Assembly (NCBI GenBank): GCA_036383515.1
Contig: DASVOE010000113.1
Span: forward strand, 61,745-125,744
Direction of reading: 5' to 3'
From: CADEDV01 sp036383515
Lineage (GTDB): Bacteria; Bacteroidota; Bacteroidia; Chitinophagales; Chitinophagaceae
Length of the DNA: 64,000 nt
The translations under genes and the position numbers were made by a program. A model generated the notes under the pieces. That model had not been told where the DNA came from and did no database searches. It saw nothing but the letters and a program-made list of their open reading frames with translations. Each line of letters opens with the position of its first letter. The first letter of the stretch is position 1. Positions 45,216-54,863 of the stretch are shown here, piece after piece.

Positions 45216-46721
45216 ATGAACCGCTTCCTTCATTTACTGGCAATCATGATCATTTTTCATACCCGCTCATTTTGCCAGCCACACCATTTTCCAATTGAAA
45301 AGCTCGACAGCTTTATTACAAAAGCGATGAACGACTGGCATCTCATGGGACTTGCCATTGGTATTGTAAAAAATGATTCTGTAATCCTGGCAAAGGGATA
45401 CGGCTACCGGGATTATATGAACAAATTACCCGTGACGGATAACACCGTTTTCCCGATAGCATCCTGTTCTAAAACTTTTACGACTGCCCTGATGGGCATT
45501 GCCGAAAAAGAGGGCAAAATTCAATTGAATAAACCGGCACATCCCTATTTTCCCCAATTTCAATTATACACTGATCAGTTAACAAGGCAGGTAACAGTTG
45601 AAGACATGCTTAGTCATCGCACAGGATCAGCAGGACATGACTGGGCATGGACATTCAATACCAACTTTCCGGAAGAGATATATTTAAAAAGAATAAAATA
45701 CCAGGAGCCATTTGCGCCGTTGCGAACACAATTCCAGTACAGCAATTTTATGTACTTCGCTTTAAGTGTACTAAGTGGCAAATTGTATCATACAACATGG
45801 AATGATCTTGTCAGTAAAAAATTATTTCAGCCGCTGGAAATGAATCATACCTACAGCAATTATGTCTCCCGAAATAATCACGATAACAATGCTGCACTCA
45901 CCTATGAATTCAACGATTCTTTCCAGCTAAAAACCACTAACCAGATGGATGACCTGCTCGGGGCTGGCTCGGTTAATTCAACAGCGACTGACCTGGTGCA
46001 TTGGTTACAAATGTGGATCAATGGCGGAACTTATAACCACAAACAGCTACTCTCCCCGGATTTTATTAAAAGATCGATTGAATCTCATTTTGTGGTGGAT
46101 GGCGAAATAAATGATCAATATCCTGACGAGCATTTCAGCAATATAGGTTTATGCTGGTTTTTGTCTTCCTATCGCGGGCACTATAAAGCCCATCATACCG
46201 GTAATATAGATGGCTTTTCTTCCAGTATTAGTTTTTTTCCTTACGATAGTTTGGGAATTGTAGTGCTTACCAACCAGAATGGTTCGCCGCTGATAAGACT
46301 TGTTCCGGATTTCGTAGCAGATCTGGCATTTGGCCTTCCTATACGTGATAAAAATTCTGCTCTTGCTGAACGGCGAAAAAAGTATGAAATGCCCAAACCT
46401 GTATTGGTAAATCCTGATACGATTAGCAGCAAGCCGTTCTTTGCAACAGAAAAATATACCGGGCGATTTGAGAACGCAGGCTATGGAGAAATAAAGATTG
46501 AAGAATATAAAAAAGCATTATTACTCACCTATTATAATTTGAAACTATTATTGATCCCGAAAGGAGGGCATCGCTTTTCCAGTCATTATTGGTGGGAAGA
46601 AGGGATTTTCCCGAATGGAGTTGGGGATGTTGTATTCAAATTTGATAACAAAGGTGTGCTGCAATCATTTCAAATACCTTTTGAGCCGGCTGTAAAGGAT
46701 ATTGTTTTCCGGAAACAATAA
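45216..46721 (+). CDS. Exported class C beta-lactamase-type serine hydrolase
   Basis: 501 residues. Signal peptide (about 1-20, MNRFLHLLAIMIIFHTRSFC). The beta-lactamase/DD-peptidase fold carries SCSK (nucleophile Ser83, Lys86), YSN in QFQYSNFMYF (second motif) and HTG in AHHTGNIDGF (third motif). The C-terminal region (about 395-498) looks like a DUF3471-type beta domain. Probably a periplasmic esterase or D-aminopeptidase; many such genes are not true beta-lactamases. A hairpin with T-run follows at 46748. Confidence 0.9.
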   Translation: MNRFLHLLAIMIIFHTRSFCQPHHFPIEKLDSFITKAMNDWHLMGLAIGIVKNDSVILAKGYGYRDYMNKLPVTDNTVFPIASCSKTFTTALMGIAEKEGKIQLNKPAHPYFPQFQLYTDQLTRQVTVEDMLSHRTGSAGHDWAWTFNTNFPEEIYLKRIKYQEPFAPLRTQFQYSNFMYFALSVLSGKLYHTTWNDLVSKKLFQPLEMNHTYSNYVSRNNHDNNAALTYEFNDSFQLKTTNQMDDLLGAGSVNSTATDLVHWLQMWINGGTYNHKQLLSPDFIKRSIESHFVVDGEINDQYPDEHFSNIGLCWFLSSYRGHYKAHHTGNIDGFSSSISFFPYDSLGIVVLTNQNGSPLIRLVPDFVADLAFGLPIRDKNSALAERRKKYEMPKPVLVNPDTISSKPFFATEKYTGRFENAGYGEIKIEEYKKALLLTYYNLKLLLIPKGGHRFSSHYWWEEGIFPNGVGDVVFKFDNKGVLQSFQIPFEPAVKDIVFRKQ

Positions 46722-46747
46722 TTTTTTAAGAACAGTGATTTACAAAC

Positions 46748-46783
46748 ACGCAAAGGCCGTCTCAAAGAGAGTCTTTGCGTTTT
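46748..46783. terminator. Bidirectional-type terminator hairpin
   Basis: ACGCAAAGgccgtctcaaagagagtCTTTGCGT is followed by TTT. The stem is 8 bp with a loop that pairs partly. It sits between the convergent serine hydrolase and cytochrome c genes. Confidence 0.7.
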
Positions 46784-46800
46784 GAATATTAATTAGAAAA

Positions 46801-47184
46801 CTATTTTTTCATTCCTGCCTGGATACCGCTCTTCGATTTATACAACAAAAAAGTAGAAATAAGTCCCAGTTCTTCGGCTGTCACCAGTTCATCCGGCATA
46901 TTCTTTTCATGCTCGGCATTCGATACTCTTAATTCATATCCCTTTAGTTGTTCAGGTGTAAAATCAGGGATAAGTTCTCGTTTACCCTTTTTTACCGTAT
47001 GACAGTTGGCGCAGTTGATCTCATACAATATTTTCCCTTTGTCACAGATCTTTGTAAACTCAGCTTTCACCGGTGCTGCCATCGCTTCGGGAAATTCATA
47101 CGGCACTTTTTTCTGTACCACGCAGGCTACCAAAATTATCACACAGAAAAAAAAGATTGTTACTTTATACTTCATCGTTTTCAT
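46801..47184 (-). CDS. Small cytochrome c lipoprotein
   Basis: 127 residues from the ATG at 47184, which stands 11 bases after a clear GGAGG; an in-frame GTG four codons earlier lies too near it. Lipoprotein-like signal (FFFCVIILVAC). One haem site CANCHTVK (about 60-64) and a likely axial Met in KNMPDEL. Almost adjoins the upstream MauG-type peroxidase gene, so it is its likely electron partner. Confidence 0.88.
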   Translation of the reverse strand: MKTMKYKVTIFFFCVIILVACVVQKKVPYEFPEAMAAPVKAEFTKICDKGKILYEINCANCHTVKKGKRELIPDFTPEQLKGYELRVSNAEHEKNMPDELVTAEELGLISTFLLYKSKSGIQAGMKK

Positions 47185-47185
47185 T

Positions 47186-49117
47186 TTAATATTCACCTCC
47201 TGCTTTACGCATGTTTAATTCCTTGTTCTTTGATACAGGCAATTGCAGTGGTGGACTTTCGAAAGGGATTTTTTCATCCAGTGATTTAATAAATGCTACA
47301 AGATTAATTTTTTCTTCTTTTGTCAATTTGAGAGAATCCGCCGATAGTGTTTGGTTGTTTATTCTCAGGCCTTTTCCGGCGCCACCTCCGGCATCATAAA
47401 AATCAATTACCTGGTTGATGGTACCGAACACACCATTGTGCATGTACGGAGCAGTATGGGCAGCATTCCTGATCGTACCTGTACGGAATGCATGCAACAT
47501 TTCAACGGCAGGGTTTACAATATACCTTCCCTCATCATTTCCCAAACTCCTGAAAGTTGTATCTCCTGGAACACCCAATACTTCAAATTCAGAACCGGTA
47601 TAAGGTGGTTTCACTCCATTGAACTGTGGCACAAAATGACACGTAGCACACTGTGCTTTGCTCATAAACAAGTTGAACCCATTCTTTACGTCAGCATCAA
47701 GATTCTTCTTTTCATTTATCGCTTCATCAAATGGAGAATAATAGCGGCTGAATTTCGAGTAGTAATAAGTAATAGCGGAAACGATATGATCGAAGCTGAT
47801 CTCCTTTTCCTGGGGAGTATATTTTAATAACGCCTTAAACCCGTTCTTGTAGTCTGAACAGCTCAACACTTTATCCATTACTTCTTTCTCACTGCAATTA
47901 AGTTCAAGAGGGCTCTTTATCACTTCCTTTGCCTGTTCCTGCAAGGAGATGAGTTTCCCATCCAGCATCAGTAAATGATTGTAGTTGGCGTTGAGTAAGG
48001 ATGGTGAGTTTCTTGACAACAGGCCTTGTTTGTCAAAACGGTTTGAAGAATTTACAGTAGTGTCAGTAAAATATTCAGTTGGTTTATGACAGGAAGCACA
48101 GCTTCGCTGGTTGTTTCCTGATAAGATCGGATCATAAAACAGGAGTTTTCCCAACCTGTCAATTTCAGCTAATGCTTCTTCATCAAAGACCCGTATAAAG
48201 ATACCCTTTGCATTTTGAGCATTGTACAGCGATTTATTAAAAATGCTTATCTCTTTTTTGTTCAGTGAATAATCAACGAGACTCTTACTCACAACAGCGT
48301 ATTGATTGATCAGCTTTTGATTGAAAAGAAAAAGGGGATTGATATAATCCCTGATAAAACTAAAATGATCAAAGAGACTATACGCAGCAGGTTGGTTATT
48401 TACAAAACGAACAGCATCCCTGTAAAGTTCCCGGTAACCCTGCGGCAGGGATACAGCAGGGAAACTTTCATTGAAAGATGTGTAAATATAATCCACCGCT
48501 TCCAGCATCAACCGCAGTTCAGGAATCACCTGCGAAGTATCAGGACATTCAAAACCCGTTGTATAAACAGCAGCAAGGTTCAACAAAAAAAGCCTGTTGC
48601 ACAAATAAAAATTGTGATAGGATTTAAATTCGCTGGTGATCGAATCGGCACTGAATGTTTTTACTGCATCAACAGATGCCTGTATAAAGTGTGCCAATGA
48701 ATCTTTGTTGGCATTTTCTTCTTCCAGGTACAAAGCAGCCAGGGTAAGCCCTGCCCCTTCTCTTTTATATGGCTGTTCAAATTTTTCAAATACTTCCGTT
48801 TCCCACTCAACAGGCAAAGGCCCGTTGATCTTTTTATATACGATCTGTTCGATATACCTGAACCAGAAATCAAGTTCTTTTAAATGATTTCTTGCGGCCT
48901 GCAATTGTTTTTTTATTGTTTCAACAGCGCCTGGTGAATGAAGATCTGCTTTTTCAATAACCGCCAGCAATTGCAACTGGCTTTGCCTGAACTTATCTAA
49001 CCGTTCATAATAATTGGAAATATAGGAAGCCGGATCGTTGGCTTTTTTAAAAGAAACCACAGCCACAAAAACTACGACGGTCATTGCAGCTACCACAAAA
49101 TATTTTTTACTGACCAT
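47186..49117 (-). CDS. Di-haem cytochrome c peroxidase (MauG/CCP type) with N-terminal helical domain
   Basis: 643 residues from the ATG at 49117, preferred over 49144 because it starts with the signal/anchor (KKYFVVAAMTVVVFVAVVSF). Residues about 30-300 are an all-helical domain of imelysin-like appearance (YISNYYERLDKFRQSQLQLL). The C-terminal half is a CCP/MauG domain with two haem sites, CASCHKPTEYFTD and CATCHFVPQF, and the DEGRYIV and GTIRNAAHTAPYMHNG motifs. It acts in the periplasm on peroxide or in oxidation of a partner. It stands between PhoX-like and cytochrome c genes on the same strand. Confidence 0.9.
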   Translation of the reverse strand: MVSKKYFVVAAMTVVVFVAVVSFKKANDPASYISNYYERLDKFRQSQLQLLAVIEKADLHSPGAVETIKKQLQAARNHLKELDFWFRYIEQIVYKKINGPLPVEWETEVFEKFEQPYKREGAGLTLAALYLEEENANKDSLAHFIQASVDAVKTFSADSITSEFKSYHNFYLCNRLFLLNLAAVYTTGFECPDTSQVIPELRLMLEAVDYIYTSFNESFPAVSLPQGYRELYRDAVRFVNNQPAAYSLFDHFSFIRDYINPLFLFNQKLINQYAVVSKSLVDYSLNKKEISIFNKSLYNAQNAKGIFIRVFDEEALAEIDRLGKLLFYDPILSGNNQRSCASCHKPTEYFTDTTVNSSNRFDKQGLLSRNSPSLLNANYNHLLMLDGKLISLQEQAKEVIKSPLELNCSEKEVMDKVLSCSDYKNGFKALLKYTPQEKEISFDHIVSAITYYYSKFSRYYSPFDEAINEKKNLDADVKNGFNLFMSKAQCATCHFVPQFNGVKPPYTGSEFEVLGVPGDTTFRSLGNDEGRYIVNPAVEMLHAFRTGTIRNAAHTAPYMHNGVFGTINQVIDFYDAGGGAGKGLRINNQTLSADSLKLTKEEKINLVAFIKSLDEKIPFESPPLQLPVSKNKELNMRKAGGEY

Positions 49118-49201
49118 ATTCTTCCTTTTATGCTGTTGCCTCAAAATTCAACAGGGCACCTGCAAAAACAGATGCCCGTTGAATTAAATTGACTGAATAT
49201 T

Positions 49202-51343
49202 TTAGTGCAGCACTACCAGTTTCAGTTTATAGTTTTCGCTACCGTAAGATACTTGTACGAAATAAGTGCCTTTGCCCAATGAGGGAGCATTGATGTCAAG
49301 CACTTGTTTTCCAGCTCTTAAATTCCGCTGGAATGATCTTCCCACTACCCTTCCTTCAACATCAACTACCGAAACAGTGACTTGCTCATCCTTGTTAAGT
49401 GATAAGGAAACAAAAGCAATACCATTGGTCGGGTTAGGATATAGGGTTGGTGCCGCTATAGTTTCAGGCATTGGTATTGTTCTTTGGGCACTTGTATTTG
49501 TTTCTTCGCTGCAGTTTCCAAGTTTATCGCCATGTGCCAGGTGTGCCGGCACCGCATTAACGGATACTGACTGTGTGTGCCCGTTATGACAAATAAACAC
49601 TTTGTCTTTGCTGCCATCCCGGATATCAATAACATTTACAACCTGGCTTACATTAATTGAACAACCAAAAGCATTGGTTATGGTAACAGTATAGGTAGTG
49701 GTTATCGTCGGACTAACTTGTACAGCGTTGCTGCTGGCTCCATCGGGTGACCAACTATATGTATAAGGGGGATTGCCTGCTGGAACTGAAGCAGTCAAGG
49801 TAACCGTTTGCGGACCATATCCAAGATAGATGGTGTTCGCAGCCTGTCCTGTCACAGTTACTGCTGGTGTAACAGCAATAGTACCGCTATAAGATGCACA
49901 GGCATTGTATGTATCGGGATTGAATAAAGACAGTAATTGTCCACCCTCTACTGCCTCACCTGCAATAGCATAATGCGTCTGGTCTACAAAGAGGAATTTC
50001 CCAGCGCCTAATATTTCCTGCATATCAATAATACCGGATGCTTCTTCATCCTGGTTATATGGCGCTGTTGCATTAATTCCTATATCACCAAAACGGACAA
50101 CATCATGTTTACCAATCAAGACCAGTTCATCAGTTGCAATAGTGTATTGCCATACTTTTCCGTTATGTGCATTACCGCCTACATCTTCCAGCATCAGTAT
50201 ATGTCCCCAATGATCAATAGTAATGTTATCCAGCATTTTTTGTCCTTCTGTTCCATCAAGAACAGCGGTGATCGTTCCACCCAGTGTGATATCATTAATA
50301 TTAGTAAAATGCATTTTCCATAGACGGCTGGGACTAGCGAATGCATTGGTCGTTACAAAATAAAAATCTTCCGGATGCTGCGGGTCCCATGCACCATCTT
50401 CAGGACGAAGAAACTGCGTTACGCCGGCATTATTACTATTTGTATTTAGTGTTGTGCCTGTCAGGTTGTGTACATCACCCAGGTTCACCATTGTAAAGGC
50501 TGTACCCGGAGCCGGAACACCTGCACTCGTCTCGATTAACAAACCACTTACAGCCGGGCCATACACAACACCATTTGCTAAGCCGGCTTTTTCGATCTCC
50601 GTTCCGCTGTTTGTTTTTGTGCCCATGTAAAAATATACCTGGCCCGGTGTTGCATCATCTGTGCTTGCCACAACTGTTTTATCACCTGTAGCAGGATTGG
50701 CAAGTGAATTTTCAAAAGACAGCTTACCCAGGTAAGGCAGTTCATAACTTGTCCCGGCATTAGGTCCGGTAACAATATGCGCAAAGCCGCGACCTTCATT
50801 CCCATTCTCTTCGCCATTCAGAAAAATTCGTTCGGTTGTACCTTTTCCGGTAGCCGCATTATAAAAAGCAGCAACAGCAGGAAGATCAGCCGAACAAAAA
50901 CGGGCAAGGCCAGTAGCAGAAGGAGTAGCCAAATTATAGGTTGTATAACCTGAACCATTCCACAACTTTAATTGCTGCATCAGGTCGCTGCCGCTTACCA
51001 CAGATAAGTCGGATTTATTGATGACCCATTTGGAAACAAAAGCACCTTTGGAACCGTGTGCTCTTACCACACCGGCAGTATTGCCAAACTCATGGTTCAT
51101 CACTAAAGTAAAAGTGCCGTTGCCATTGTCAAAAGCACCAAGTCCGTCAGGCGTACCACACATTTTATAACCATTGATAACATCCGTTGTGGTTAAAATA
51201 GAACTGGTCTGAACACCTGCTCTCGTTGGTACTATATAGGCAGTCTGGGAAGAACTGGGCCCTTTTCCCTGGGCAAAGGATTGAAATTGGAGTAATGTTG
51301 CCAATAACAGGCAACACATAGCAGTTAGTAGATTGCTTCGCAT
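49202..51343 (-). CDS. Secreted PhoX/DUF839-like protein with PKD domain and T9SS sorting tail
   Basis: 713 residues. Signal peptide at 1-24 (MRSNLLTAMCCLLLATLLQF). Residues about 30-470 are PhoX-like/DUF839: NGYKMCGTPDGLGAFDNGNG, FTLVMNHEFG, LPYLGKLSFENSLAN, FYFVTTNA, MLEDVGGN. Some family members are Ca/Fe-dependent phosphatases, but activity here is unproven. Residues about 490-580 are a PKD-like domain (YTYSWSPDG, TYTVTITNAFGC). The last 85 residues are a type A T9SS sorting domain (LYPNPTNGIAFVSLSL, GKGTYFVQVSYGSENYKLKL). Likely at the cell surface or released. Confidence 0.9.
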   Translation of the reverse strand: MRSNLLTAMCCLLLATLLQFQSFAQGKGPSSSQTAYIVPTRAGVQTSSILTTTDVINGYKMCGTPDGLGAFDNGNGTFTLVMNHEFGNTAGVVRAHGSKGAFVSKWVINKSDLSVVSGSDLMQQLKLWNGSGYTTYNLATPSATGLARFCSADLPAVAAFYNAATGKGTTERIFLNGEENGNEGRGFAHIVTGPNAGTSYELPYLGKLSFENSLANPATGDKTVVASTDDATPGQVYFYMGTKTNSGTEIEKAGLANGVVYGPAVSGLLIETSAGVPAPGTAFTMVNLGDVHNLTGTTLNTNSNNAGVTQFLRPEDGAWDPQHPEDFYFVTTNAFASPSRLWKMHFTNINDITLGGTITAVLDGTEGQKMLDNITIDHWGHILMLEDVGGNAHNGKVWQYTIATDELVLIGKHDVVRFGDIGINATAPYNQDEEASGIIDMQEILGAGKFLFVDQTHYAIAGEAVEGGQLLSLFNPDTYNACASYSGTIAVTPAVTVTGQAANTIYLGYGPQTVTLTASVPAGNPPYTYSWSPDGASSNAVQVSPTITTTYTVTITNAFGCSINVSQVVNVIDIRDGSKDKVFICHNGHTQSVSVNAVPAHLAHGDKLGNCSEETNTSAQRTIPMPETIAAPTLYPNPTNGIAFVSLSLNKDEQVTVSVVDVEGRVVGRSFQRNLRAGKQVLDINAPSLGKGTYFVQVSYGSENYKLKLVVLH

Positions 51344-51760
51344 ATTTTAATTATTTGCAGCGAAACTATCCTGAACATGTTTCGTTATTGCTATGCCGAT
51401 GTTACCAAAAAATTAGTTTTGTGTTAAGGAAATAATTTGCTGATGCGAGAACACACATCGGGACGGTTTCTTTTTTGCAGATGCAAGGCAAGGCGGAGGG
51501 GTTGAAAGCTATTAGTAGTCTTTAGTTAATGTGATATTGAGATGGTTTATTGACGGACCTAAGACACCGTTTCAAGACAACTGTTTTAAAGCAGTAATAT
51601 TAAGGATAGCTAGAGAAGAAATGTCAACCTCAAAGCAGAAACCTCATATCTAATAATAGGTGCACAAACTCCTGATACAGTTAATAAAAAAAATTTATTA
51701 TCGCAATGATTAATTCGTTGAATTATCTATTTTTATTCTTAATAGACCAGTGATCAATAC
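51344..51760. other. 417-bp gene-free divergent region
   Basis: AT-rich spacer between the divergent PhoX-like and M48 genes. No plausible coding segment, tRNA-like fold or strong hairpin was noticed. It presumably contains both promoters; CTATTTTTA near 51728 only loosely fits TAnnTTTG. Confidence 0.5.
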
Positions 51761-53218
51761 ATGAGTACAAATAATAAATACTTATTTTTTTGCTTTATTT
51801 CCTTTGTATATTGCTATTGCCTGGCGGCTCAAAAATCTCAGCTTTATACTTATCAAGACTTATCCAACTTTTCCTATAAAAATGAAAAAGACTCTATCAA
51901 AAAAAAATGGGTATGCCCCGAACTATTCAAAGTAAAAGAAACACAAAATAAATTCAAAGAAATATGGGCTAGTCGTACCGAATTTTTTATCAACTCTATC
52001 GAGTCGAATAATTTTATTAAAGATGACGATGTTTATGACTATATCAACCACATCATCTTTGATATTGTTAAAGATAATCCTTTGTATATAAAACAAATGC
52101 CTCTTTTGGTTATTGACCGTAGTGGCGTAGTTAACGCCTATTCTATCGGTAATAATACGATTATTGTCAATGCAGGTTTGATTACATTTTCGCAAAGTCG
52201 TGAAGAAATAGCCCTTGCCCTGGCACATGAACTGGCTCATGATATACTGAACCACACAGAAAATGCCATGAAAGAAAGGGCTTTATTATTAACTTCCGAA
52301 GAATATAAAAAATCACTAAATACAATCTTGGAAACAAAATATGAAAGACTTTCTCGGTTAAAAAAGGTCATAGAGGGCTATTCATTTAACAGGAACCGTC
52401 ATAATCGCTACCACGAAGGAGAAGCCGATTCTATGGCAATTGTCTTATTGAAGAATAGTAATATTCCTTTTAATCCTGCATTTTTTCTTCGGCTTGACAG
52501 TACAGACTATCAGTATAAAAAAGAGCTTAGTAACCCTGTAAAAAATTATTTCAAGCCTTATGATATTATTATGGAAGACCAATGGTTTGAAAAACGCAGC
52601 AAAGGTCTCTCCTCAAAGAATTACAACTTTAAAGATACGACAACAAATAATGATTCGCTAAAAACCCATCCCGATTGTCTCGAAAGATATAACAACACCA
52701 AAAGCTATCAAACAACAAATGCACAACTTACTCCGATACCTGAGTATATCAGTGAAAAAATGAATAAAGTTCTGATATGGAACCTCTTCAATGATCTGCA
52801 ACTCACTGCCTGCCTTTATAGGATTTTCCAGCAAAAAGATAAAGGAAATAAGGATTCGTGGTATGATTTTATGATACATAATGTTCTCAACGGGATCTAT
52901 TATTCAAATCTTCAATTAAACCGCTTTAATGCTATAGGCATTAAACCAAAAGAGTATATATCTAAAAGTTATGCTGAATTACAAACCATGCTAGAAAAAA
53001 TACCTTCCGAAAACTTAGAGGTCATTTCTAAACAGATGACCGATCTTGATTTTTGGTCAAATATGCCAACAGATAGCAAAGACTTAAAAGCTTTCATAAG
53101 TATGCTAAATTTTGAGAAAGGTCTATCTGCTAAAAAAACAACAGCGATAGCAAAAGAATTCATCAATAACAACCCTACTAGTATGTTGTGCGAGTTTGTT
53201 GACCATTTCATAAAATAA
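51761..53218 (+). CDS. Exported M48-family metallopeptidase
   Basis: 485 residues. Signal peptide (FISFVYCYCLAAQ, about 1-23). Zinc motif LALAHELAHDILNH (HExxH, Glu catalytic) near residue 160, third ligand Glu in RYHEGEADSMAI. The preceding segment VNAYSIGNNTIIVNAGLITF is typical of M48. The second half (about 290-485) is helical with no recognised domain. Likely periplasmic protein quality control. It is notably AT-rich against its neighbours and forms a pair with the gene 24 bp downstream. Confidence 0.9.
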   Translation: MSTNNKYLFFCFISFVYCYCLAAQKSQLYTYQDLSNFSYKNEKDSIKKKWVCPELFKVKETQNKFKEIWASRTEFFINSIESNNFIKDDDVYDYINHIIFDIVKDNPLYIKQMPLLVIDRSGVVNAYSIGNNTIIVNAGLITFSQSREEIALALAHELAHDILNHTENAMKERALLLTSEEYKKSLNTILETKYERLSRLKKVIEGYSFNRNRHNRYHEGEADSMAIVLLKNSNIPFNPAFFLRLDSTDYQYKKELSNPVKNYFKPYDIIMEDQWFEKRSKGLSSKNYNFKDTTTNNDSLKTHPDCLERYNNTKSYQTTNAQLTPIPEYISEKMNKVLIWNLFNDLQLTACLYRIFQQKDKGNKDSWYDFMIHNVLNGIYYSNLQLNRFNAIGIKPKEYISKSYAELQTMLEKIPSENLEVISKQMTDLDFWSNMPTDSKDLKAFISMLNFEKGLSAKKTTAIAKEFINNNPTSMLCEFVDHFIK

Positions 53219-53242
53219 AAAACTCTTTTTTATTGCCAGACT

Positions 53243-54610
53243 ATGAAAAAAATTTATCTGCCTTTTTTTTTACTTATTATCTCTTCCTTTTCAAATGCAC
53301 AGTCAAAAGTGTTTTCTGAGCTAACCGACGAAGTGTCTTCAGAAATGAAAATTATTAGCCAGGACAACACACTAGTTGGCTACCTTGTATTCACGCAATT
53401 GGAAAAGGTTACTGAGGACTCTTTCAACTATGTCATATCATTAATGGACGAGAACTTGAATGATTTAGGCAAAGTCAATTTCAGGGAAGAGGGCCTTAAC
53501 CTTGAAGCTGTATCGTTTGAACAAGATATAATATGCCTTACCTATTTGAAAAGCAATATTATCGGACGAGAATTTAAAAATGGCAAAGACTATACAAATT
53601 TTGAAGGCAGGAATTCAGTTTATACCCAATTCCTGACCTTAGAAGGAAAAATTATAAAAATTAATAACGAAGAAATAGTTTTAGTATCACCAGAATATAA
53701 ATCATATCGTCAGAAATTTACCTTTAAAGGAAGTTTAAGGCATCGCGTACAATTACAAAATATACCCGGACATGGATTTGCCTGTTTTTATGCTGGAAAA
53801 AGCGACTATAAGCTTTTAAATTTTGATTTGTCAGGAAATATAATCTGGGAAAAAGATATCTCAAACGGTGTACAATTTGGCTTGCTCACTTCTAAAACTA
53901 ATATCTATCTTATACAAGCAATTTTCTCGCCAGTACTTATGTTTTTTATTATTGACTTCGATGTAAAAAATGGGATTAAAAATTATGAAACTCCTTTAGA
54001 CGATTCTTATCACAACTCTCTTAAGGCTGTTTCGTGGGGCCTTGACTATGTTAAAGGCACACCCTATATAAGTGGCGATATATGCTATGCTGAAAATTAT
54101 AGAGGCATTTTTACAATAGACATTGCAGGTCCAACTAAGGAAGACATTAAAAAGACACTGATATATTGGGATAAAAAATCAGAACAAATGGGTGGTTCAA
54201 GCAGAGACTCCGTATATGGCATGAAGTCAAAAGTGAAAACATTAAATTCGTTCAGAGATTTTAATAATAATACCTGTTTTGTATATGAGGAAAAAAAAAC
54301 GCAGTATGCGAATTTATTAAAAATCAATTCTAAAGGCATTTTATTCTACGGTGAAATGGAAGGTGTAGATAAAAACAGTGATTTTTATAGTATTGAAAAT
54401 ACAGATACAAAAGATAATTATATTATTGCTGACGGTTCCAAGAACATTTTAATTTATAGTTTGAAAAAAACTAAAGTAATGCGTACAATTGCAAAAAAGG
54501 ATGGCAAGACCCGGATAAGCGTTTTCCCAGCTAAAGAAGGACATATAATGGTAGTAGAATCAAACAAAAAGGAAAAGTATACAAGACTATCTATTGAATC
54601 ACTTAACTAG
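53243..54610 (+). CDS. Exported protein, DUF6770-like, function unknown
   Basis: 455 residues. Signal peptide (KIYLPFFLLIISSFSNAQ). The start of the mature part, SKVFSELTDEVSSEM then NTLVGYLVFTQLEKVTEDSF, resembles proteins labelled DUF6770 in Bacteroidota; this attribution is from memory. The body is beta-strand-rich, suggesting a propeller-like repeat (NFDLSGNIIWEKDI, YISGDICYAENYRGIF). It is co-transcribed with the M48 peptidase and shares its low GC. No catalytic motif seen. Confidence 0.8.
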   Translation: MKKIYLPFFLLIISSFSNAQSKVFSELTDEVSSEMKIISQDNTLVGYLVFTQLEKVTEDSFNYVISLMDENLNDLGKVNFREEGLNLEAVSFEQDIICLTYLKSNIIGREFKNGKDYTNFEGRNSVYTQFLTLEGKIIKINNEEIVLVSPEYKSYRQKFTFKGSLRHRVQLQNIPGHGFACFYAGKSDYKLLNFDLSGNIIWEKDISNGVQFGLLTSKTNIYLIQAIFSPVLMFFIIDFDVKNGIKNYETPLDDSYHNSLKAVSWGLDYVKGTPYISGDICYAENYRGIFTIDIAGPTKEDIKKTLIYWDKKSEQMGGSSRDSVYGMKSKVKTLNSFRDFNNNTCFVYEEKKTQYANLLKINSKGILFYGEMEGVDKNSDFYSIENTDTKDNYIIADGSKNILIYSLKKTKVMRTIAKKDGKTRISVFPAKEGHIMVVESNKKEKYTRLSIESLN

Positions 54611-54723
54611 TTTTCCTTCGCATTGAGGGCTGACATTTTCTTCCATTAACTACTCGAATTAATAACTCAGCATCTGAATAGCCAAACTTCGCAAATGCTA
54701 AATAGGATTACCAAACCCTGAAG

Positions 54724-54741
54724 ACCCGATAGCTATCGGGT
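54724..54741. repeat. 18-bp perfect palindrome
   Basis: ACCCGATAGCTATCGGGT, followed by tgcgacgcaacgaagttgc, which also contains a short inverted pair. Gene-free segment upstream of the carboxylase. Such CCCGATAGCTATCGGG palindromes look like dispersed Bacteroidota repeats; no T-run for termination. Confidence 0.6.
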
Positions 54742-54863
54742 GCGACGCAACGAAGTTGCTAGTAGTAATCCAGCCGGGTACCCCCTCCTATCGTCCGGAT
54801 GAAGATATTGCTCCCTCAACACAAAGGTTGACTCCCCTATCTTTGTCCTTAATAATTGATCCC

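Noticed and set aside
45216..46721. Antibiotic-resistance beta-lactamase
   Set aside because: SxxK, YSN and HTG motifs show only the broad class C serine hydrolase fold, which includes many esterases and peptidases; no resistance claim is justified.
54756..54863. Upstream extension of the acyl-CoA carboxylase frame
   Set aside because: These codons run through repeat-like intergenic sequence and lack family similarity; the ATG at 54864 starts the conserved region.
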